Shown piece by piece: positions 26,918-34,279 of a stretch of DNA of 64,000 bases (positions are counted from its first letter, which is position 1; each line of letters starts with the position of its first letter). The notes under the pieces were generated by a model. It did not search any database. It saw only the letters and a list, made by a program, of their open reading frames with translations, and was not told where the DNA came from. The translations under genes and the position numbers were made by a program. The stretch covers positions 1-64,000 of the forward strand of contig NZ_CADIKM010000005.1 in the NCBI RefSeq assembly GCF_902859895.1, in the 5' to 3' direction. The stretch is from Pararobbsia alpina (lineage in GTDB: Bacteria; Pseudomonadota; Gammaproteobacteria; Burkholderiales; Burkholderiaceae).

Positions 26918-27685
26918 ATGGCGTATCAATTGTTCGACCGTCCGCGAACCGCGCTCGTCACGGGTGCCGGGGCGCGTGACGGTATCGGCTTTGCCATCGC
27001 ACGCGCTCTAGCCCAGGCGGGCCTGACCGTCAACATCACGGGCGCGAGCGAGCGGGTCCATGAGCGTGCCGCCGAGCTTGCTGGAGAGGGATTCTCCGTG
27101 TCATCGAGCGTCTTCGATCTGACATCGGCACATCAGGTCGCGCAACTTCGCGAAATGACCGGCGCGGTCGATATCCTGGTCAACAACGCCGGAATGGGCA
27201 CGATCAAGCAACCTGCCGTCGATGGGATTCTGATCGATCTCGACGAGGCCGACTGGGACTATGGAATATCCGTGACACTGAAGACGGCATTTCTGGTGAC
27301 GCGTGCTTTCCTTGCCGACATGATTGGGGCGGGGCATGGCCGCGTTGTCAATATCGCTTCGGTTACCGGGCCCCTGGCCGCGAACGTCGGGGAATCGGCG
27401 TATGCGGCGGCCAAGGCCGGTATGGTGGGGCTCACACATACCTTGGCCCTTGAAGCAGGACAGGCGGGCGTTACCGTCAACGCAGTGGCGCCCGGCTGGA
27501 TCGATACTGGGGCCTCGACGCCCGAAGAGCGTCTCGCTGGGAAGAAGACGCCGCTCGCACGTGCCGGCCGTCCCGATGAAGTTGCGTCGGCCGTGGTGTT
27601 CCTTGCTTCTGACGGAGCGAGCTATGTCAATGGCGCGGTGCTTGTCGTCGACGGTGGAAATCTATTGCAGGAACGCAAGGGTTGA
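26918..27685 (+). CDS. SDR family oxidoreductase
   Basis: A 255-residue classical short-chain dehydrogenase. The cofactor loop is T-G-A-G-A-R-D-G-I-G (15-24), slightly longer than the usual TGxxxGIG, with N-N-A-G at 89-92. Catalytic Ser148, Tyr162 and Lys166 (Y-A-A-A-K) are all present. The C-terminus carries V-N-G-A-V-L-V-V-D-G-G, typical of FabG-like members. It stands alone between a xylanase and a siroheme reductase gene, so the substrate cannot be inferred. Confidence 0.85.
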   Translation: MAYQLFDRPRTALVTGAGARDGIGFAIARALAQAGLTVNITGASERVHERAAELAGEGFSVSSSVFDLTSAHQVAQLREMTGAVDILVNNAGMGTIKQPAVDGILIDLDEADWDYGISVTLKTAFLVTRAFLADMIGAGHGRVVNIASVTGPLAANVGESAYAAAKAGMVGLTHTLALEAGQAGVTVNAVAPGWIDTGASTPEERLAGKKTPLARAGRPDEVASAVVFLASDGASYVNGAVLVVDGGNLLQERKG

Positions 27686-27873
27686 GGCCACGGCCGCAGT
27701 CGAACGACGAGCAGAGCGCCTTACTGCGACAGAACCGGTTTCACTACTTGGCACGCACCCTCCGTTGGCGCGTTTGGGCAATCACCGGGTTGACGCGGAC
27801 GATCGTTCATTGCGTGTCGTAACCAAGGGAGAGCACCACAGTGATTACGCTCGGAGGCTGCGATTCGGCTCGC

Positions 27874-28290
27874 TTACTCAGGTTTTTCCAGGGCACCTGG
27901 TCGAAGCACAGGCGTTTCACTCGCAACATCACTTTGATAGAACGCCGGAAACCGCTCGAATTGACGCTGTGCGTCAGCTGGATCGACGCCGTCTTTCAAC
28001 ACGGCGCTGGAGAACCCAGTGCGCTTCATCTGGATGAGTTGGTCGATCAGCACATCACCGGTCGCTCTCAAATCGCCCTTGAAGCCGAGCCTGCGGCGCA
28101 GCAGGTACGCCTGACTGTAGGCACGGCCATCCGTGAAATGAGGGAAGTGCAGTTCAATGCGTTCGATGCGGTCAACGCGGTCTTTCAGCGTCAGCGGATC
28201 TTCGTCATTGGTGAGCGACACCACCTGTTGGCCTGAGTCCAGCGAGTGCTCAAGCGTTGTAAGAAGCCTTATGTGTGCAGCATTCGTCAT
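27874..28290 (-). CDS. DUF934 domain protein
   Basis: A 138-residue protein of the DUF934 family. Its core is H-F-P-H-F-T-D-G-R-A-Y-S-Q-A near residues 48-61, then R-R-R-L-G-F-K-G-D-L-R-A-T-G-D-V near 64-80. DUF934 genes almost always follow assimilatory sulfite reductase genes in beta- and gammaproteobacteria and are thought to assist sulfite reduction; the biochemical role is not settled. Its start overlaps the reductase stop by 4 bases, indicating translational coupling. The usual next genes, cysH, cysD and cysN, are absent here. Confidence 0.85.
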   Translation of the reverse strand: MTNAAHIRLLTTLEHSLDSGQQVVSLTNDEDPLTLKDRVDRIERIELHFPHFTDGRAYSQAYLLRRRLGFKGDLRATGDVLIDQLIQMKRTGFSSAVLKDGVDPADAQRQFERFPAFYQSDVASETPVLRPGALEKPE

Positions 28291-30077
28291 GCGACTCGTT
28301 CCTCATTCTTGCGCACTTCATTCGCCGCCGCCTTGAAGGGGTCCAGCCCGACGCGCCTTACCGTCTCGATGAAGAGTTCCTGCCGTGTACCGATGGCTTG
28401 CCGGATGGCCAGGTACGTCGAGAGGACGGCCTCGATGACCTCGGGCACTTCAGGTGCCGAAAAAGACGGCCCGACCACTTTGCCCGGTTGTGCGGCCCCG
28501 CTCGTGACCGAGCCATCCGATCCGCCCAGCGTAACCTGGTACCACTCCTTACCGTCCTTGTCGACGCCGAGAATGCCAATATGGCCACTATGGTGATGAC
28601 CGCACGAGTTGATGCAGCCGCTGATATGGAGGTCTATTTCACCGATATCATTGAGCTCGTCGAGATCCTGGTAGCGCTCGGTGATCGCTTCGGCTACCGG
28701 GATTGAGCGTGCATTCGCCAAAGCGCAGAAGTCGCCGCCAGGACAAGCGATCATGTCAGTAAGCAGATGCACATTCGCGCTTGCAAGGCCCGCCTCGCGC
28801 GCGGCTTCCCAAAGCGCGAACAGGTCGTCGACATGCACCCACGGGAGCACGAGATTCTGCGTGTGTGTCACGCGCGCTTCGCCTGCCGAAAAGCGCTCGG
28901 CGAGTCCTGCCACAATCTCGAGCTGATCGGCTGACGCATCGCCTGGCGCCTGAAGGAGCCGCTTGAACGAGAGTGTAACGATGCGCATCGACGGATGCTT
29001 GTGCAGAGCGACGTTGCGCTGCAGCCAGCGTTCAAAAAGCGGGTACTGCTCGGCCCTGGCGTTCAACGTATGGAGAGAATCAGTGGCAGTTGGTTTTGAG
29101 CGCCCCGGCAAGTGAGGCGGAAGGAAAGATGCGCTCACGCGGTCCAGTTCTGCTTGTGGGAGTGTATGCGGCCCACCATCGTGCTCGACGATCTGGCGAA
29201 ATTCCTCTCCCACCTCATCGATGTATCGCTGGCCCTCGGCTTTCACCAGGATCTTGATGCGCGCCTTGTACTTGTTGTCGCGGCGGCCGTACCGGTTGTA
29301 GACGCGTACGACCGCTTCAATGTAATTCATGATGTGGTTCCAGGGAAGGAACTCACGCAGTACGGTTCCAATGACCGGCGTGCGGCCCATGCCACCCCCG
29401 ACAGACACGCGAAAGCCCAGGTCGCCAGAATCATTGCGCAGCAAATGGAGGCCCACGTCGTGCCAGTCCGTGGCAGCACGGTCTTCGGTCGCGCCAGTAA
29501 TGGCAATCTTGAACTTGCGGGGCAGGAATGCGAATTCAGGATGTAGCGTCGTCCACTGGCGCATGATTTCCGCAAAGGGCCGAGGATCGGCGACCTCGTC
29601 GGGTGCAACACCGGCACGTTCATCGCAGGAGATGTTGCGAATACAATTGCCGCTCGTCTGGATGCCGTGCATGTCGACGCTCGCCAGGAGATCCATCACG
29701 TCGGCCGCCTTTGACAACGGAATCCAGTTGAACTGGACGTTCGTGCGCGTGGTGAAGTGGGCGTAGTGGGTCGGCAGACGCTCGGTGCCGAGCTTCCGTT
29801 GGGCCTCAGACGCGAGGCGATACACCTCCGCTTCGGGTTCATCGTACTCCCGGGCCACACGGGCTAGAGTACGAAGTTGTGCGCTCGACAACTCGCCGTA
29901 TGGCACGGCCACGCGCAGCATCGGCGCATGGCGTTGAACGTACCAGCCGTTCTGCAGGCGAAGCGGACGGAAATCGTCTTCGCTCAATTTTCCGCTCTGC
30001 CACCGTTCGACCTGGTCGCGGAATTGAGCAGCTCGGCTGCGCACGAAGGCTTTGTCGAATTCGGTGTATTGGTACAT
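28287..30077 (-). CDS. siroheme/4Fe-4S nitrite/sulfite reductase, CysI-like
   Basis: A 596-residue ferredoxin-type sulfite/nitrite reductase hemoprotein. Two ferredoxin-like half-domains are present; the first includes T-R-T-N-V-Q-F-N-W near residue 110 and T-S-G-N-C-I-R-N near 141. The four cluster and siroheme cysteines are visible in C-P-G-G-D-F-C (about 447-453) and C-I-N-S-C-G-H-H (about 490-494). It reduces sulfite to sulfide, or possibly nitrite to ammonia, in the cytoplasm. DUF934 overlapping downstream favours sulfite. No cysG, cysJ or PAPS reductase gene is nearby, so this could be a second copy of the main assimilatory gene. Confidence 0.87.
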   Translation of the reverse strand: MYQYTEFDKAFVRSRAAQFRDQVERWQSGKLSEDDFRPLRLQNGWYVQRHAPMLRVAVPYGELSSAQLRTLARVAREYDEPEAEVYRLASEAQRKLGTERLPTHYAHFTTRTNVQFNWIPLSKAADVMDLLASVDMHGIQTSGNCIRNISCDERAGVAPDEVADPRPFAEIMRQWTTLHPEFAFLPRKFKIAITGATEDRAATDWHDVGLHLLRNDSGDLGFRVSVGGGMGRTPVIGTVLREFLPWNHIMNYIEAVVRVYNRYGRRDNKYKARIKILVKAEGQRYIDEVGEEFRQIVEHDGGPHTLPQAELDRVSASFLPPHLPGRSKPTATDSLHTLNARAEQYPLFERWLQRNVALHKHPSMRIVTLSFKRLLQAPGDASADQLEIVAGLAERFSAGEARVTHTQNLVLPWVHVDDLFALWEAAREAGLASANVHLLTDMIACPGGDFCALANARSIPVAEAITERYQDLDELNDIGEIDLHISGCINSCGHHHSGHIGILGVDKDGKEWYQVTLGGSDGSVTSGAAQPGKVVGPSFSAPEVPEVIEAVLSTYLAIRQAIGTRQELFIETVRRVGLDPFKAAANEVRKNEERVA

Positions 30078-30163
30078 TGTCGACGCGATCCTGCGGCCCT
30101 ATCGGGCACATGTTGTTGTCAGTGGGCAGTGCCCTAAGGTAAGGGAAGCATGCGCCCGATACA

Positions 30164-30208
30164 AGAAGCAGATGGCACCGAATGTCGAGAAGCAGATGGC
30201 ACCGAATG
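30164..30208. repeat. short tandem duplication upstream of the siroheme reductase gene
   Basis: Two identical 21-base copies, 30164-30184 and 30188-30208, are separated by TCG, giving a 24-base period. Each begins AGAAGCAGATGG. The repeat sits 87 bases upstream of the reductase start, in what is probably its promoter or leader. Confidence 0.6.
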
Positions 30209-30315
30209 GCGTCGCATCAGTTCAATCCCCGACGATAGGACGTGACCTCGCGTCGGGAACCACCGAGCAGGCTGGTGATCTGGTTGGTAGTCGACGTATC
30301 AGCGCGGGCTTCGTT

Positions 30316-30993
30316 TCAAGCCTGATTGGCAACTGCGGCCTCGAAGCAAGCGACAAACAAATTCGCGTTTTCGCTAACGCGGCTTGCGTTATAGCCGGGG
30401 CGGTACAGAGCCGCGCCCAATCCAAACCCTCCGGCACCTGCCGTGACGAACGACTCAAGGTTGGCGGGCGTCACACCGCCGACAGGCATGAGCCGCATTT
30501 CCTGCGGCAACACGGTTCGCCATGCGCGCAACGTTGCCACGGACAGTTGCTCGGCGGGAAACAGCTTTAGCGCATCGGCGCCATTGAAGAGCGCCGCAAA
30601 TGCTTCGGTAGCTGTAGCCACGCCGGGCGTACAGGCGAGGCCCGCCGCCTTAGCGGCGAGGATCACTTCCGGATCGCTGTGAGGCATGACTATGAGCGAA
30701 CCGCCGGCATCGGCAACTTCCCTTACCTGCGAGGGGTAAATTACCGTGCCCGCGCCGACCAGAACCTCTCGCGGCAGCGCGGCGCGCAGCCGCCGGATGC
30801 TCTCCAGAGGCGCAGGGGAGTTTAGTGGGACTTCGATCGCGCGGAAACCTGCCTCAAAAAGCGCTTGGCCGATAGGCGCGGCTTCGTCTGGGGTCAACCC
30901 GCGCAGTATTGCGATCAGGGGACACGTATGCATCGCGGAAGCAAACCCGAGATGGAGGTCGTGCGGATGCGTAGGGGTTGGAAGTGTGATCAC
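30316..30993 (-). CDS. dgoA: 2-dehydro-3-deoxy-6-phosphogalactonate aldolase
   Basis: A 225-residue KDPG/KDPGal-type class I aldolase. Visible motifs are P-L-I-A-I-L-R-G-L near 25-33, the catalytic base region A-I-E-V-P-L-N near 52-58, V-G-A-G-T-V near 78-83 and the Schiff-base lysine in A-L-K-L-F-P-A-E near 140-147. I-L-R-G and P-L-N-S-P are more typical of the KDPGal (DgoA) than the KDPG (Eda) branch. It splits 2-keto-3-deoxy-6-phosphogalactonate into pyruvate and glyceraldehyde-3-phosphate. The GTG at 30993 is used; an internal ATG at 30933 is possible. No dgoK or dgoD is adjacent. Confidence 0.82.
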   Translation of the reverse strand: MITLPTPTHPHDLHLGFASAMHTCPLIAILRGLTPDEAAPIGQALFEAGFRAIEVPLNSPAPLESIRRLRAALPREVLVGAGTVIYPSQVREVADAGGSLIVMPHSDPEVILAAKAAGLACTPGVATATEAFAALFNGADALKLFPAEQLSVATLRAWRTVLPQEMRLMPVGGVTPANLESFVTAGAGGFGLGAALYRPGYNASRVSENANLFVACFEAAVANQA

Positions 30994-31062
30994 TGTTGAG
31001 TTCTCGTTGTTGTGACGGAGTTCAATGGGCGGCGTGTTGCATTTGTAATGGGTAAGGAGGAC

Positions 31063-31197
31063 CTAGCCATTGAGCAAGAGCACGTGAAAAACCAATGCCA
31101 CTGCTCCGACAACAGCGACACCTGCGCACCAGAGGCCGACGAACCAGAGTGCGCGCCGGATAGCCGGTCGCTCCCTAGTGATAATGCAGTTCAGCAT
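31063..31197 (-). CDS. DUF2474-like 44-residue membrane protein (cytochrome bd accessory)
   Basis: A 44-residue ORF: a basic N-terminus (T-R-E-R-P-A-I-R-R), then one membrane helix (L-W-F-V-G-L-W-C-A-G-V-A and onward) and a short tail. It overlaps the 3' end of the cydB fragment by 23 bases in another frame, the usual place of the small DUF2474 protein behind cyanide-insensitive cytochrome bd genes. Like CydX it probably stabilises the oxidase. With cydB truncated and cydA missing here, it is likely orphaned and possibly untranslated, although its own frame is intact. Confidence 0.68.
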   Translation of the reverse strand: MLNCIITRERPAIRRALWFVGLWCAGVAVVGAVALVFHVLLLNG

Positions 31198-31711
31198 GAT
31201 TGGTTTTACCTCGGAAGACCCGGTAGCCGAGCAGCGTGTATGCCAAGATGATCGGCAGAATAATGACGGCGCCGACTAGCGTGAAAGTCTGGCTGGAGCG
31301 CGGGGCCGCCGCTTGCCAGATAGTGATGCCGGGCAGAATCGCGTCCGGCCAGACGCTGACCAGCAAGCCGATATAGCCCAGCAGCACAAACCCTAGTGCG
31401 AGTAAGAACGGAGTGATTCCGTGCCGTGCATGCACCGCCTTGCGCATCCCCCATGTGCATGCCGCCACAAGGATCGGCACTGGGAGCAGCCAGCGTAGGA
31501 GCGCGGAATCGAACCATCTGGCCGCAACCATTGGGGAGAGAAGCGGCGTCCAGAGCGTGACGATCGCGATCGTGAGAAGTTGTAGGACCGTGAGAGGAAG
31601 GACGACACGATAGAGCCGGCGTTGCAAGTCGCCTTCGGTTTTCGAGATCAACCAGCAGCAGCCGAGCAACGCGTACGTGATGACTAGCGCCAGGCCGGTG
31701 AAAAGACTAAA
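31175..31711 (-). pseudogene. cydB: cydB 3' fragment (cytochrome bd oxidase subunit II), cut by an IS element
   Basis: The C-terminal 178 residues of CydB, normally about 335. The fragment starts F-S-L-F-T-G-L-A-L-V directly at the IS boundary (31711/31712) and includes A-L-L-G-C-C-W-L-I-S-K-T-E-G, the conserved segment of the second half, then three or four membrane helices to the natural stop. The N-terminal half and the whole of cydA are absent from the window. The apparent upstream extension of the frame is IS sequence. No functional oxidase can be made from this locus. Confidence 0.85.
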
Positions 31712-31775
31712 TGAGCTTGCCCCCGAAAAACGAATCCCTTGCTGAGTGTGTAAACTCAAGCAAGGAGAAGAAACG

Positions 31776-32072
31776 ATGACAGGCAAGGCAAAGCGGGCGC
31801 AGTACACGCTCGAATTCAAACTGGAAGCAGTACGACTGGTGAAGAGCGGTCAAAGCTTGGCGGCAGTGTCGGCGACGCTGGGCGTGGTGCAACAGACCCT
31901 TCACAACTGGGTCAAGGCGGACCGGGAAGGCAAACTGGTCGGGGCCGGTGCGAAGCCAGTCAGTCCAGAGCAGATGGAATTGGCGAGGTTACGTGCGGAG
32001 GTGGCTCGCTTGAAAATGGAGCGAGATATTTTAAAAAAAGCGGCAGCGTACTTCGCGAAGGAGTCGATGTGA
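31776..32072 (+). CDS. IS3-family OrfA (transposase DNA-binding part)
   Basis: A 98-residue helix-turn-helix protein (HTH_Tnp_1): Y-T-L-E-F-K-L-E-A-V-R-L near 10-21, then L-H-N-W-V-K-A near 46-52, and a leucine zipper-like tail (M-E-L-A-R-L-R-A-E-V-A-R-L near 67-80). The ATG at 31776 follows AAGGAGAAG. An A7 run at 32033-32039 near its 3' end is a likely -1 slippery site. The downstream -1 frame is open into OrfB, so an OrfAB fusion transposase can be made. Confidence 0.88.
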   Translation: MTGKAKRAQYTLEFKLEAVRLVKSGQSLAAVSATLGVVQQTLHNWVKADREGKLVGAGAKPVSPEQMELARLRAEVARLKMERDILKKAAAYFAKESM

Positions 32073-32959
32073 AGTGCGCGTTCATAGACCGGAATCGACA
32101 CCACTGGCCAGTCTCAGTCCTGTGTGAAGCGCTGGAAATCAGCCCCAGCGGATATCATCAGCGCCAGCAGCGCACCGGCGGCGACAAGCCGCACAGAGGC
32201 TGTATCAGCAACGATGCCCTGCTCGCGCACATCAAGGCAATTCACGCGCAGGTCAAGGGCGAATATGGCTGGCCGCGCATGTGGAAAGAACTGGTTGCGC
32301 GCAGCGTGCGTGTGGGCAAGGAGCGTGTTCGCAAGCTAATGGCGCAGCATGGTATCCGCGCGAAACACAAGCGCAAGTACATCGCGACAACGAACTCGAA
32401 TCACAACCTGCCGGTGGCTCCTAATCTGTTGGAGCGTAACTTCACGGCGACAGCACCGAACCAGGTCTGGACGAGCGACATCACGTACTGTGCGACAGCC
32501 GAGGGTTGGGTCTATCTGGCGGTCATTATCGACCTGTTCAGCCGACAGTTAGTGGGCTGGTCGATGCAGCCACACATGAGAGCGGAGCTCGTCACAGATG
32601 CGCTGCGTATGGCATGGTTCCGGCGCCGTCCACGGGCTGGCGTCATTGTGCATAGCGACCGCGGTAGCCAGTATTGCAGCGGGCTGTTCCAGCGCACGTT
32701 GAAGGCCTACGGCATGCGCTCGTCGATGAGCCGGCGCGGTGATTGTTGGGACAATGCCCCGACGGAAAGTCTGTGGGGTTCGCTGAAGGTTGCACGTCTA
32801 CATGGACAGCACTTTGCGACCCGGCGGGCGGCAATGGATGAAATCGTCGACTGGCTCGGCTTTTATAATTCACGTCGTCTACATTCGACGTTGAACTACG
32901 TCAGCCCGATGACGTTCGAGAAAAACTGGTTCGCAGCTCAGCAGGGACGAGCCGCATAA
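32069..32959 (+). CDS. IS3-family OrfB transposase (DDE integrase domain)
   Basis: A 296-residue catalytic part. HTH_21-like region (Y-G-W-P-R-M-W-K-E-L near 67-76) is followed by an rve domain with the acidic triad in W-T-S-D-I-T-Y, V-H-S-D-R-G-S-Q-Y and P-T-E-S-L-W-G-S. The listed start is a GTG overlapping the orfA stop, but translation is probably by -1 frameshifting at the A7 run at 32033-32039; the frame is open from there. All three acidic residues are present and there is no internal stop, so the element may be active. Confidence 0.88.
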   Translation: MKCAFIDRNRHHWPVSVLCEALEISPSGYHQRQQRTGGDKPHRGCISNDALLAHIKAIHAQVKGEYGWPRMWKELVARSVRVGKERVRKLMAQHGIRAKHKRKYIATTNSNHNLPVAPNLLERNFTATAPNQVWTSDITYCATAEGWVYLAVIIDLFSRQLVGWSMQPHMRAELVTDALRMAWFRRRPRAGVIVHSDRGSQYCSGLFQRTLKAYGMRSSMSRRGDCWDNAPTESLWGSLKVARLHGQHFATRRAAMDEIVDWLGFYNSRRLHSTLNYVSPMTFEKNWFAAQQGRAA

Positions 32960-32999
32960 ATTCTTCAGCTATGGGATTCGCGAAACAGGGGCAAGGTCA

Positions 33000-33179
33000 G
33001 TCCGCGACGATTCGCATACCGTTTGAGCATTGCAGCGGGCCATGCTCGAGCCCCACGATTTCCAGTCGGTAGGACGCTTGAGGCGACAGGAACCGGTTAG
33101 CTTCCGCGAAGACATCGAGGGGTCCACTGACATCCAGCGATTGGACTCCGGAAAAGGCGACCAGTGCAATGGTTCTCAT
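33000..33179 (-). pseudogene. GlxA-type (DJ-1/PfpI-AraC) regulator, 5' fragment cut by the IS
   Basis: The first 60 residues of a GlxA-family transcription factor: M-R-T-I-A-L-V-A-F, then G-V-Q-S-L-D-V-S-G-P-L-D-V-F, ending N-G-M-R-I-V-A-D exactly at the IS end. The following TGA stop is supplied by the IS terminal bases. A complete member would have about 320 residues with a C-terminal AraC helix-turn-helix, so this fragment lacks DNA-binding ability. It lies in the same direction as the cydB fragment across the IS. Confidence 0.8.
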
Positions 33180-33474
33180 GGGGGGAGATCGGTGTGAAGA
33201 GTAAACGGAGTGAATCAGTAGGTTACTGAAACATGATGGGAAGAGCGGTCTAGTCAGTACCGGTGACCGCATTTAGCATCACTTTGGCAGAGAACGTACA
33301 CACACAGTTGTTGCTACTTACGCTCTCTCCTCGCGTCATGCATGGTTGGCCTGATACGCCCTCAATGTGGCGCTCTTATGCCCCTCGAAGCGGTTCTGCT
33401 TTACCAGTAGTCCTTTCATACTCCAGGGTATTGGCGCGGCATCCCGCCTGCGCCGTATAACGGAGATCTACAAC
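33180..33474. promoter_or_regulatory. intergenic region upstream of the M24-family gene
   Basis: No gene recognised. It contains the start-proximal region of the broken GlxA-type gene (minus) and the leader of the gene at 33475 (plus). No obvious operator was seen. Confidence 0.3.
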
Positions 33475-34161
33475 ATGGCTATTTCTGCTGAAGTTGCGGC
33501 CGAACGAGTTGGACCTGCGTTTTCCGTCGATGGCATGTTGCTGGCACGTCAGAAAACCCGCCAGGCAATCCAGGACGTCTCGGCACTCATTGAACCGGGG
33601 ATGGTGGAAGAAGATGCGGTCGAGCTTACAAAGAAAACGCTAATCGATTCAGGCATGGAATTGACCTGGCACCCGACCCGTGTGCGCTTCGGCATCAACA
33701 CCATCAAGCCCATGAAGCAGGCGTCGGTGCCGGGCGTGATCCTGCAGGAAAACGATATCTTCTTCCTGGATATCGCTCCACGCGTACAAGCTTGGGAGGG
33801 GGATGGTGGTGCCTCTTTCACCGTGGGGAAGAACAGCGAATATGAGCGTTGCGCGCGGGATGCCGAGACGCTGTTTCATGAGGTACGTCACGTCTGGACC
33901 AAGGATAAGCTGACGGGGCAGGCACTGTACGCCTTCGCCGACAGCAAGGCACGTTCGATGGGGTGGGAATTGAACTTCGATCTACCGGGTCACCGCGTAT
34001 CAGATTTTCCTCACGCGGCCATTTATACTGGTTCGCTCGCAGAATTTGACGCCAGTCCATCGGCCATGCGGTGGATTCTCGAAATACACGTACGCGATCC
34101 GGAGGGCCGCTTCGGCGCATTCTTCGAAGACCTCCTGCTTTCCGACGAGTACTTTGCCTGA
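33475..34161 (+). CDS. M24-family (Xaa-Pro aminopeptidase-like) metallopeptidase
   Basis: A 228-residue 'pita-bread' fold protein. The five metal-ligand positions of the M24 family can be followed: Asp in F-F-L-D-I-A-P, Asp in E-G-D-G-G-A-S-F, His in L-P-G-H-R-V, Glu in I-L-E-I-H-V and Glu in F-F-E-D-L. It lacks the N-terminal domain of typical aminopeptidase P. The first Asp sits in D-I-A-P rather than the common D-x-G. The ATG at 33475 is chosen because the longer frame adds 36 residues without ribosome binding site. Similar short proteins act on dipeptides or creatine-like amidines; the substrate here is unknown. Confidence 0.8.
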   Translation: MAISAEVAAERVGPAFSVDGMLLARQKTRQAIQDVSALIEPGMVEEDAVELTKKTLIDSGMELTWHPTRVRFGINTIKPMKQASVPGVILQENDIFFLDIAPRVQAWEGDGGASFTVGKNSEYERCARDAETLFHEVRHVWTKDKLTGQALYAFADSKARSMGWELNFDLPGHRVSDFPHAAIYTGSLAEFDASPSAMRWILEIHVRDPEGRFGAFFEDLLLSDEYFA

Positions 34162-34279
34162 CCTTTAAGCGTCGCTCGATCCTGACTAACTGACATAAGA
34201 TTGCGGGGACGCTGGTTCTTCACGCGAATCAGGCGTGGAAAGCAAGAAGATCATCAAATGCGCGACGGGGAGGGTGTTG

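Larger units (their letters stand above)
31712..32999 (+). mobile_element. IS3-family insertion sequence, about 1.29 kb
   Basis: The ends are imperfect inverted repeats: left TGAGCTTGCCCCC from 31712 and right, read on the minus strand from 32999, TGACCTTGCCCCT; both continue with CGAATCCC about 18 bases in. Ends in TG...CA are typical of the IS3 family. It carries orfA and orfB in the -1 frameshift arrangement and looks intact. The bases on each side (31709-31711 AAA, 33000-33002 GTC) are not a target duplication, and the flanks belong to different broken genes, so the insertion was followed by a deletion or recombination. Confidence 0.85.

Noticed and set aside
31712-31819. N-terminal 36 residues of the apparent 214-residue CydB-like ORF
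   Set aside because: These residues are encoded by the IS3 element end. The real CydB fragment begins at 31711.
33263-33460. 65-codon plus-strand ORF upstream of the M24-family gene
   Set aside because: No ribosome binding site, no family features, and it overlaps the likely promoter and leader.
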